A stretch of 64,000 nucleotides of DNA from Oreocharis arfaki. Taxonomy: Eukaryota > Chordata > Aves > Passeriformes > Paramythiidae. This document shows positions 22,901 through 34,900 of the stretch, piece by piece. The position numbers and the translations under genes are program-made. Where the stretch lies: positions 1-64,000 of the forward strand of contig VZRR01014296.1 in NCBI GenBank assembly GCA_013398015.1, read 5' to 3'. Each line of letters opens with the position of its first letter. Position 1 is the stretch's first letter. Under the pieces are notes generated by a model. It was not told the DNA's origin. It saw only the letters and a list, made by a program, of their open reading frames with translations, and did not search any database.

Positions 22901-25900
22901 AGCCATTTCTGGAGCAGCTCACTTGGGGTATGCAATCATCTGGAAAGAAGCATTTAACCCTAGTCTCAAAAGTGACCTTTTCAGGTCAAAAGACCACAGC
23001 TCTGCCTCCTTCCTAAGTTGCACAGCAATCTTTCTGTAGATGTAGATTTTCCATCCACCCCCATTTCTAAGAAACCAGCTGGTTCCGATTTTTATTCCTT
23101 AGCTTGGATTTAAAAGAACAAAAAAACCCCTTTTTGAATTGCATAAACATACAAAACTAATTTAACTTGGCACTGTAGTATTTAAGCCCAGCATGCAAAG
23201 AAACAGCCAAGGTCTCTCTGTCCTCAGTGTGTTTAGAAAAACTGAACTCCAAGCATCCATTTGTTTGAGTAACCAAGCCAGATGTGCAATAAGGAACAAG
23301 ATGGTTTGTTCTGGAAGTGCTGTCCTGGTCACTTGGCTTTGTACTATCACCAAGATCAGGATATTAAATTGCAATGTTCAAGTCCCAAAACCCAGTGCTG
23401 ATTGATACAACACACACAAACCAGTATATTTTGATACAACAGTGAACCAAGAGTTACAACCCATTCAAATGCTGACCTCTCCAAACACTTGTTTTAGGTG
23501 GAACTATGCATATTTCTCAAAAATATTGAATTCCAGTTGCTGACTGAAGCCAAATTTGAACATCCATAGGTCTCATGTCAGCTAGCTTGTTGCAATACCT
23601 CCCAAAATCTTGCTCATAGGGTAAAAGAACAGCAAATATTGATGACAAAACTGAGGCACTTAACTTTAGCTACACTAGTAATACTTTCAGTAACAATAGC
23701 TCCTGATGATCACTCCGAGAATAAAGAAGGCCTAAGATTACTGAGCAGGGCTGGAGGGATTAGCTCCACAAGGGAGATATCTCCGTGACAGATCCAGGGG
23801 CTTTTGCTTTGCTCATCATCAGCAGTGATGGGTGGAATCCACTGTTCAATTCATATATTGCTCTATGCCTTAAAAGAAAAAACCCTACATTTAGCTTTCT
23901 TTATAAATTTGCATTCATCTGCATTCACACACAGTAAAACTGGTTAATAAAACATTATTAATGGTATTGTACTGAAGTGTAGAAGCAAATGCCTTTGTTT
24001 TTGAAGGGGGGTTCTGCGGCTCAAAGTGCAAGAAGCCTTCAAGGGAGTCTTTGTGTTACTCAGTAAGAAATAACTGAAGACTATGTACAGTGGAGTTCAG
24101 CATTCAGAATTCAAGTTGGGTTAGAATTGCACTTGTTTCTGGAAGGACAAGTTAGCATAACTGGAAAAAAAAGTACTTTGATTGGGTGAAAGCCAAGGAC
24201 AGGCACTGTCCAGCCTAACTCTGTGCCTGCTGAAAAAAAGTGTCCTTGTAGAAGAAACACCGTTTGGACTTTGCTTAACAGCGCAGTGGACAAAAACACC
24301 CTTGAAGCTGGATTTTGAAATTAAAACAGTGCCAAAACACGTAGACAATTAATAGTCCTCCACCTTAGCTACTGGGAACAAGGACTGAGACCAGATAAAC
24401 TTGTTTTCCTTGTGATCACCAGCTGTATAAGAAGGCTGGCAGCTCCCTAGCATTAGTCAGTGAAAAGGTTTATTCTCTATTTGGTTCTCCTGCAGCATAA
24501 AGCCTGGAGAGGTTGTGACAGAATGTCTCCTGAAGACTTTCTGAAGGAAATTCAAACCATTGGTGAGAAGTTTCTCCTTAAGGTCCAGAAACTGCCCAAG
24601 GCTGATCCAGTGGAGATTGCCAGTTTTTCTGTGGTTCTTCTGTTTATTGGTGAGTTTCTGGGTGGAGGCCAAGGGGTGTCAGAATTTCTCTCCTCTCCTA
24701 TGGGGGCACCTTGTTCCACAGTCTTTGTAGGTGGGTTGGTGGTGTTGGCTGCTGTTTTCTAGGCTGTGCTCTGAGGCCTGGGTTAATTCCTAGGTAATTT
24801 TTTAACACTCAACATGTACCTCTACATGGATGCAGGGCATGACAGGCAACAGTATAGCTTTCCCCAAAGCTCCCATTTTAAACATTAGTTAAATCAGCAA
24901 TATTTGAACCAACCCAGAGCTGCTGTAATGTTTTGATGCATAGGGGATAGTTTATGACAAATGGTATTAGAGCATCTCCCTGCCACAGAAGACACTTAAG
25001 AGAGACTCTGAGTGTCATTCCTGTACTGGCTCAGTGGAAGCCAATACATTTCAGACAAGCCTATTTATTCTCTGGTAATGGCAAGATCCATCCTGCTGCT
25101 CTGTGTGGGGGTGGCATGGAAGGAATAACAGAGAACTGCTGGATCAAGGGAGATGAAGTTTGTTTATACAATGGCAAAACAAGCAGGAAGGAAGACAGGC
25201 CTTGCTCCTCAAAGACAGGGTTTGCTCCCGGCCAAAAGGAGGAGTGTGTATCCAGCTGGACACTCCTCCCCAGGCTGGAATTCACAAAGTCACACCTGCT
25301 GCTTTATTTGGTTCATCCCTACAGCTGGTTCTCCACAGGTCTGGTTACCTGGCAGCCCAGGTCCAGGCTTTAAAGGGACACATGTACACACAGAGGCACG
25401 CTCACACTCTTACATGTTTTGCAGGACTAAACATGTCATCCTTTTCTACTCCAGATAAACTAACACACCCCTGCCAACACCAGCCATTCTGGCTAGAGCA
25501 GAGAACAGTAAGTTAGCCCACTGCTCTGTGAAACAAACCCCTGCATTTGAAGTATCTTATTTTTTCAAGCTAAATACAGAAGAGTAAAGCCAACCCAGTC
25601 ATGACTCTATGCTCAAAGAGTCTGCTGCACTCATTCTTTAGAAATACAACTGCCAGTCTGAGTAATCAAAATCCCTCAAGTTGCTTTGGGGAGAGCTGGA
25701 TTTGCATCCTTTTCAGGAACATAGCTGTGCTTAGGTTCTGCAAGTCAGCACCCAAACAACAGCCCATTAAGTGGGTAAAGAAACCCTCACATGGTTTGGT
25801 GTGTAGCTCTTAAGGTCTTCAAACGCCTGGTAATGATTGTAAAATTTAAATGGAAAACCAATACAAAGGAGCAGGAACTTAGGAGGAGGAAGGTAGGGAT

Positions 25901-28900
25901 ACAGGGCAAAAAAACTTCTCAAGAAACCAGGCTTTGCTCATTTTCCTGCTCACCAAACAACTTGGAGACATAGGGTTACTCTGCAGGGATTGCTCCTATG
26001 CTATGAAGCAATATCCTTTGTTTCTCTTTCCAGCTACTGTGCTGGTGCTCACGATCATTGCCTGCAGTTGCTGCTGCTACAGCTGCTGTGGCTGTGATGG
26101 ACGCCCTGACCCCAGACACAAGAAGAGCCGAGTCCGCCCAGCTGCCCGTTCATGAAGTGACACAGCCTGCTATCAAGGACATGTATGGACATCCTGATTC
26201 AGTGCTATGGGACTGACTTTCCACACTAGCCCACTGAAAATGGCAATAACAATATTAATTAACATGACTCAGAGAACCAGAAATCACAGCGTGGAATTCC
26301 TTCTCTCTGTGACAGCCACTACTGTGAGCAGAAAGGTAAAGCTCCTTTGCCATCACTGTCTCCCTCTTCTGGGCAGGTGTGGGGTGGGAAGGCATGGACA
26401 CAGATTGCTGAGAAAAGAGACAGTTTTCCCAAAGACAGCCCTGCAGCTGGGCCACCTGAGGATCTCCTCTGGGACATGGAGCCACAGAGCAAAGCAGAGG
26501 ACACACACAGAGCCACACACCAGGCACTGCCTGCTTTCCTCACCAGTGGCTGATCCAGAAGGATGGTTCTGGGCATTAGCAAAACCCCCTGACACCACTG
26601 GGAGGTCCAGTTGCTCATGTCATCATGGATCAAGGCCAAACCCGCTGCAGGAGAAATGTTTAGCTGAGGTATCTGCTGAAAACAACAAATGGTGGACCTT
26701 GTGATCCAGGTGTGCCAGCTGAGGCTCTGAGTACAGCTGGTAACAACTGCACCAGGGTCATTTCATTGGTGATACAAGGATGGGAAATTGCCAAAGAAAA
26801 AACCAGATCATGTGGAATACTCTTTGTAAATAGAAAGATGAAGGAAAAAGGGAAAAACTCACTAATCCTATGGCTTATTTTGATCATTCTCTGCTCCATA
26901 TGCTCCCTCTCCACCCCCTGTGGTTCTGCTCTTCTGCTTATTGCAGATGAACGGTTCTTGCAGAGCATAGGAGCTCCAGGAGATGAACAAATCCCTATCC
27001 TTACTTGAGGGATCAATGTGCCTGACTCCCTGCACTGTGTGCAGTTTATTTTAGTGGACATGAACATGATGCCAGGGGTGTGTTTATGAGCATGCACAGA
27101 GGCATTTTGGAGGAGTGACACATGATGGGAACCATCACTTCAGGGTATGTGTGCAGCAGCTGACAGCGGGCACAGTGACAGAGCAGAGCCAAGAATGGGC
27201 TGTTGGGCTGGAGTTAACGAGTACAAATAAATCCCTTTTCTATGCTGCAGCCACTGTGTATGTTTGGTTTACACTCTGGTGAACTTCCGAAAGGGATTTA
27301 TGGACGTACAAGGCTGTGGCACAGGCCGCGACTTCCACAACTGGGACGGCACAAGAAGGCCACGATTCTGCGCTAAACTCTGAACTCTGAAAGTGGTGTT
27401 TGAGCCCCAAATGGGAGAGCAACTACCTTTGTGAGAAGGTATAAAAAATGACATGCATATAGAGAAGTCATCTTCTGCCTCTGTATCCCAGCTAAGTGTG
27501 GAGGAGCCAAAGGGATCTCATATGTATGTACCAAAGCAAACATCTGGCTAGGGAGAACAGAATCATCGAGTTTTTAACAGTAGGCTTTAAAATACCCTTT
27601 ACACTTCAGAAGGTACAAAAAATAAAGAAAACTCTGTAAAGAAATGTATTTTCTCTGTTGCCTGCACCCATATTAGTAAAAGGCACATTACATCAGCTTT
27701 GTATATGTTTAATGCACTTTATTTTTTGCCAACAAACTGGATCCAGGTATTTGGCATTTTTTTACTGCTGCACACTGGAATATATCTGCAGCCAGAGACA
27801 TAGTGAATAGTCTAAGAATTGTAAGAAAAATAAAATTTGTGAAACTACCAGTGTTGCTTTTAAATTAATAAAAAGAAGAACTTTCCCGTAGAAAATGAGG
27901 ATGTTCCTTAGAAAATAAATATTTGAGACCCAACCTGACAACTGCCAAGAGCAGACTGCAGTAGCACGAGCTACTGCATGCACACTTACACTGAGACTAA
28001 CAAAGTGCTGGTTTTTATTAGGCTGTCCCAAAGTTTTCACTGCCAACCAGCATGTTGGGGGAAACAATTTCAAGCACAGCATCAATTGAAACTTTCAGAG
28101 CTGCATCACACCAACCTCCTGTCAGATAAGTCTTTGCTCATTTCGTTCACAAACAAATGGCAATCAAAGTGACATCAGAAGCCTCAGAACCTCTTTTGCA
28201 GGAGACAGACTCAACAGATGTTTTTGTATCTAGATTAAGTCATAAGACCTGGGGAAGAACAGAGCTCACTTTATTTCCAGGCTTGTGCTAGACAGTGCCA
28301 GCTCCAGACATTAACAGCATCCCATTGAGAGCTGTTCCAGCAGCACGGAGCCAGCCTGTGCTAAGACAGGAGGAAGCTTGGCAGGCTGGACACACACCAA
28401 GGGCTGACAGGTTGCTGTCACTGGGATCAAGCTGCCAGGCCTTATCTCAACAGAAAAAGCCACAAATGCATGTTTTTCAATGGTGGTACAAGTTAAACCA
28501 CTGACAGATAGCAGGCAGAAGGACAAGAGAAATGGCTCCTGTCTTATCTTGGCCACTGCAAGTTCCTGAATTAGAAACAGAATAAACACAGCACTGTTAA
28601 AGAAAGGGAAGGAGGGAAAAACAGGCAATCCTCTAAAGGATTCAGGTGGCTCTCTGGAGCAGAGGAGCAGCCACCATGTAGAGGGGGGCAATTTCTACAC
28701 ACTTGTCTGGACCTCACAGGCATAATGTTCTGCTTTGGACTATTTTGTACCGTTGCACTCAGCTGGACTATTCCTACAGCTGGGATTCAGACATGACAGT
28801 TGTTTGCCTGATCTGCTGCTTCCTTGAATGCATTCAGGGTAGCCTGACCCAGCTTCCTGGCTGGGCAGCTGCAGCTGCAGCTCTTCAGCTTCTGCTGACT

Positions 28901-31900
28901 ACAAACCTGCTGGTCCCCGGGTCCCCACTCAGCACTCACACAGGCTTTTGTGTTTTGGCCTCAATCAATACTCAAATATAGGCACCTATAGGGACCACTA
29001 GTGAGGATGGATCCTCTTGTTTCAGGTTGCAGAGGGAAATTCAGAAGAGCACAGAACAAGGCAAGGCTGCTTCTACCACAGCAACTGCCATACATATTGT
29101 GAAAGCCTAGAAGGAACTGCACGGGAATACCGTTACTTCATACCGTGATGATGAAAGTGTTGAAATAGTTTCTTTCCCTGAGGAACCTCAAAGAGCCAGC
29201 AAGGCCAGCCCCTCCAGCAGAAGTGGTTGAAGTTCTACTGATGACTTAATGGAATAGCTTCTGTTCTGTAACATTATCCCTCTGGTTTCAAAGTGATTTG
29301 CTTGGCTTGTGAAAAGTAAGTTTCATTTTACACACACACAGAGTCTCACACACCACACTCCTCCTTCTCCCCTCCCTCCTCTCTCCAGCACCATCCCTCT
29401 GGTCTTCTCCAGTCAGTAAAGTGACAGAGAGTTTTATTGCAGTTCACAGCAGTGCAATGCTCTGGACTGGGTTTATTCACCTAAACTGCTGTCCTAGGTC
29501 ACGATGAATTTTGGACTGCAGGGCAGTCCTGTTCACAGTCTGACTGTAAGTATGGCACTCTCCTACTGGAGCCTGCAACACAGATCAGTCAGGATCCAGG
29601 AAACACAGCCCTCTTCTCCCCACCACATCTTGCAGCCTGCCCCAGACAGAGGCCACAGTGCACCTTTACAAGCACTGCAACAGCTGTAGGAGTGGATAAA
29701 GCCATGGAGACGAAGAAATGTCCGAGGAACAGCTGAATAAGGACTTTTTTAGTGGGGTTCAAGGCCTTTAATTTGATTAGATTAGCCACACCTTTGCAGG
29801 AAAATCAGCTGTTAATCATTTACTGCAGCCCAAAGAGGCAGCTTCCAGGCTACCTCTACAAGCCTCCACGAACAGCAAGGGGTCCCTCACCACAGGCCAA
29901 GATCTCTTGGAGGGGGGGAAGAGGAGGCAACGAGGAAACACCTACTACAAACCACAACAGCTTCAGGTATTTATAAAATGTCATACAGCTCTCCTATTCT
30001 GGGAGGTGAACTGCAGTTAGCAAAAGAGACAGGAACTTCCCGGGGTGTGCAGTCTCACGGGGTATCTGCCTTTGGGTCTGTGGAACTCCTATCTAGGCTG
30101 CCTCCTTTTTGAAGGCAAAGGAATCCAGAACAGCTTTGATGTCCTGTGTGCCTGTTGGTTAAAGACTGAGCACAGTGATCTGCCATCTACCCAGAAAACA
30201 AACGATGGCCTGAATATATCTGGCTGAGAAAGAAACAAAAACTTCAGCAAGTGTGAGCTTGTACTTCCAGGCAAATCTACCCTGCTGAGGATGAAATACT
30301 TTACAGGACTAATCCTTCTCCTTAGAGTATTCAGGATACATACATAAGAGGCAGCAAGTCAAACAAATTTTCAAAAATAACCAGTATCTCTTCCTGTATT
30401 ACATCTGCATAGTCATATTTGCAAGAAAGTGTGAGAAATATTCCGTTCTTTCCCTTGAGAAGCAAGGAAGCTTTAGTAAAACCACAAGAAGCTCACTAAG
30501 AGATGCCGGATGTTCTTTAGAAAGCTGACAGCCAAGTCATTATTCAAAGTATCAGTGAAAGAGCAAGCGAGTAGAACCCACTGAGATCCCTGTTTAAATT
30601 ATTACTGGACCTCCTTGTGGGAGGAAAATTTATGCTTCTATTGCAGAGTACAGAAACCATTACTAAAGCAAACTCCATTAGCAGGACACCCTTTTTAACA
30701 TAATTGGACTATTCTAAGCCCTATGGAAGAAACAATTTGTATATGATCTTTGCTAATTTTTGGTGGGGGTTTTTGCTTATGTGTTTTTAAATAAGTGTTC
30801 ATTTAATCTCTGTTGAGTTCTCAGAGTTTAAGTCCCCAACTCTCCCTTTTAGAGATCTTTCCAATGGTATCAAGGAATTTCTCCCACTGAATACTTGTCT
30901 TTCATGTATAGGCTGTACAGCTGACAAAGAGTTCATATTGAACATGCTGGAGAGACACTGGATTATTGAAAATATTGATAAGCTATGATTAAAATAAATC
31001 CCAACTGCCAAAATCTTGTAGAAACAGAAGCTTTTCCTCTTTACATCTTTATAGATCTGACTGTTAAACTGGCCTCAGCTGTATTCCTTCTGGGTTATGC
31101 TCCCAATTCTGTGAAGGGTGACTCTCCTTTCGGAGGGGGATGGGGTACAGACACCATGCATACCTGCACTGGTTTTGGGGCATGGAGAGGATACACCAAC
31201 ACCTGACCCTGTTGCTGTCTGCCCCCAGCAGGATGGAAGCCAGCATGTCACCAGAGCAAGAGGCATTCTCAGTTCTGGAAGACCTAAAGGGACGGCTTGC
31301 AGCGAGCGACTGGGTTCTTGGAGGGCTGGTGGTGATTTGCATCTTCTGTGCTGTTTTTATTGCTCTTGTTTTATTTGCTGCTATCTTTGGGTGCTGCACA
31401 TCTCCAAGACACAAATGAGGTGGCTCATAGACAGCAAAGTGGGGACACAAAACGTGGTACAGCTGAGCAAGAACCAGCCTGGGTACAACCCAATTGTGTT
31501 GTTCACAGAAAACTCTCATCTCCCTCCCTGGGTGGTTATTTCTCCCCATGCAACTTCCCTGAATCAAGAGCAACGTCCCAATGCCAGCAAGCTGCTCTGC
31601 AGGTCACAGCAAACTCAATACATGAGGCTGTTTGGATTCAGGAACTGTGACACTTGTCAAATACCAAAGTAAACTCATCTCTGATTTTCATGTTTCAAGC
31701 AAAACCACCAACTAGAGGTGGCAAATGGTCAGCCACCACCTAAAACTGATAAAGATGTCTTCTGCTTCTGCAGCTATGTGGGCTGGGGGTTTTTTCACCT
31801 TGCAAAAGAACAATAGGAAATTCTGACCACTGAAAGCTTTGTCTGAACCCACTCTCTGAAAGCAGCTTATAACATTGTTCTCCTGTCATACTCAGGCCTA

Positions 31901-34900
31901 AATACACTATGTAAAAACTTGCTTCTCAGTACACAGTCTGTCTTTATTTGTTCTTATTTATAACCTTGCAAGGTCAGAGTTTCAGGTTTGCTTTCACTGT
32001 TTGGATAGCGAGTAGAACTGTATTAATTCAATATGTAAAAAGGAAGTGCAATGTGGCTTTTCTTTCCATAGCACCTGTAGAGTTATGAGTAGGGAAGCCA
32101 GGCAGTGGTGCTGCAATATGGGACTCTGGGATGCACATCCCATGATATACAGTAGGAAGAATGTATCAAGCTGAGGAAGGGGAGAAAAAGTCTGGGAGGT
32201 GTGATTTCTAATTAGGTCAGTGATATTCCCTTACTCTGATCATTACTTTGAGGGTGGTGAGATACTGGCACAGGTTGCCCACAGAAGTTATGGATGCCCC
32301 ATCCCAGGAAGGCCAGGTTGGATGGGGCTTGGAGCAACCTGGCCTAGAGGAAAGTATCCCTGTCCATGGCAGGGGGTTGAACTAGATTGTCTTTAAGGTC
32401 CCTTCCAACCCAAACCATTCTATGATTATACAAACCCCAACCACAACAGCCGTCTGTGAGCTGGGAACACACCCCAGAAGGAGCAGAGCTGCTCAGACAA
32501 GTGGATCAAATTCTTAGAGCAAGAAGCCTCCCAGCAGCTACTTCACAGCATCACCTTGACTTTGGGCAAAAAAGTGCCCCTTCAAGTGCCCCGGGGCTCA
32601 GTGTTGTGCCACACTTCAGTACTAGCAAGACTATCTCATAAACCCAGGGTTTGTTTACCAAGCATGACAACAAGGAGAGAACAAGCTCACCACGACACCA
32701 GAAAAGCAGCACATGTTACATTCATGCTGAAAAAGCTGTCCTAGACCCACGTGTGAAAAATGAAACAAAATGAAGAACTTGTAAGCAAGACAAACAAAGA
32801 CCATTTTCAGTTAGTGAACACACACTGCTCTCTTCCTGGCAAAATTATAGCTTTGATGTCTTATCCTGCACAGAACAGCAATTAGTACAATTACAGCGTA
32901 CAAGGCACGAACTAAACCTGAACAAGGCATGTTGTGGTTGCTAGTCTGCATTTAGATTGGGCACATCCATAATTTGAGCCTGCTTCTGAAACATTCTAAA
33001 CACCATCAGGTCCTTTTAAGGTCAGTGAGAATCACAGACACTTTGCAGAGTGGAGACACTGAGATTTACAGAAACATTAAATGCTTCCATCCCATGGCTT
33101 TCTGTTTGTCCCCTTAAGAGAGGGGTGATGTACTGAAGGAGGGAGTCAAAACAAGAGCAAATGCAACTAAGTCAACCCATCATCAAAGATAGAATATTGT
33201 AAAATACATCACCAGAGAAGTTAAACATCCCCCTGACTTGGTCAGACTCCAAGACCAACATCTCAGTTAACTCAGAGGTGGGAGTGATGAGAGATTTCTC
33301 AAGGACACATGCAGGATCTTAGCCATAACAGTTTGTTGGAAGAACAAGGGCATGTTTTCCCCAACATTAACAGTGGTGTTTGAAAGAAGTGCACTCACCC
33401 CAGCTCCTCGCAGAAGTTCACAATGGCATCAAAAGCTGTCATCATAGCTTTGTCAGACTCTTTTAAGGTGCCTTTTTTTTCCTGAAAGCAGATGGGACAA
33501 GGAGCTGTAGTCTTCAATTTAAATATACACAGATAGAGTAACTCTAGCAATGACCAAATCCAACCCTTCTGAGCAGTGGCTAACAGGTACAGACACCTCC
33601 CTGTCTCTGCTCCAACTTCTGCTCACCTGTTCCTCTCTAATAGAGCTGGCTCTGGTAGCCTTTCCCTTCCCTGCTTCCCATCCTTCTGCTATCCCTCGAA
33701 ACAGGGCTCCAGACAGCTCTAGACTCAGAAAATTTCATTTCATCTTTTCATATTCAGAGGTTACTGCAGGCAAACCAGACCAGAGCCAAGGCAGCGTGGG
33801 TGCTGTTCTGCAGCTCTCACCTGGATGTTAGAGAGCTCCTTCTTGATCAGGAAGCTGACTTGATCCCGGTCATTCCTTGAGTAATAGAGGCGGCAGCAGG
33901 ATGGTTTTCCATCTCTCCCAGCTCTGCCAGACTCCTGGTAATATCCAGCCATTGACTTGGCAATATTCCAGTGGGCAACAAACCTGCATGTGGTAAAACA
34001 GGGAACATGAGGCTGCAGGTTCCTCAGAGCACTGCGCACACCGGTGTGGTGTCTGTGGGCATCAACAACAGCAAAAACCACTGCAGCAAGACATAAAAGA
34101 GGATGGAGCACAGCAAGAGATTTTGCACACTGAAGTTTAAATCCTCTTAACACACAAGACATGGAAAGCAGCAGAGCTGTAAGAAAACAAATGCACCTGG
34201 ACAGCATGTGAGCAGGATATCACTCCAAATGGATGGAAAGGAATGAGCACGTGAATATCCCAAACATGCATACAACTGTGCAGCTCTGAAGACTAAGGAC
34301 ACCGAATAAAGGAGTTTGGGAGATTTTACCATAAAATACAGCATTGATAAAAAAGTTGTATTTATTTTGTGGGACACAACTGCACCATTACAAAACACAT
34401 TTTTAGACACTTGATTTTAAAAAGACACTTCTTGGCCAAAATCTCCATGAGAAACTCCACCTCGCTGTGCTTCTCAGATGAAGGCAACCTTCCTAAACAG
34501 CAAGTATGACTAGAATCATTACTAAATTTTATGTAATCTCTGCAGAAAGGTTTTCAACACAGCAGAAAGGTTTTCAACACAGCACTGCAAGACTGCTTCA
34601 AACCTGCTTGTGCCTGACTACTCAGCAATTCAGCTTATACCTGTTTTGAGAGGATTTGACAGCACAGTAATGCTGCCAATGTTTTCAAGTCTGGCTCAAA
34701 GCCAGCCTGACCCAAGGGCAGGTATGATGCATATGGGTGTAGCTAAAGATTAAATGACAAAAGCAAGCAGACGTGTTTCTTCAAACACAAACAGCCCAGG
34801 AACAGGCCAAGCAGGAAGCATCAGAGCCCTACACATTTAAACCCCATCAGGAAGTTTGCTGAAGAAATTGATAAATAATTTTAAGCAGAACTGAATTAAC

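Larger units (their letters stand above)
12644..33398 (-). other. RECQL5: RECQL5 intron 7, host for SMIM5 and SMIM6
   Basis: A 20,755-nt intron between the helicase core (exon 7) and the zinc-binding exon 8. It carries SMIM5 and SMIM6 on the opposite strand, a GC-rich island at 16.05-16.9 kb, a purine-rich tract at 17.79 kb and two CR1-like fragments. I found no gene in 12.65-15.2, 17.0-24.4, 27.3-31.2 or 31.5-33.4 kb. Confidence 0.85.

Noticed and set aside
31064..31573. A 169-residue - strand frame overlapping SMIM6
   Set aside because: It is the antisense shadow of the SMIM6 exon, whose + strand product matches a known family.
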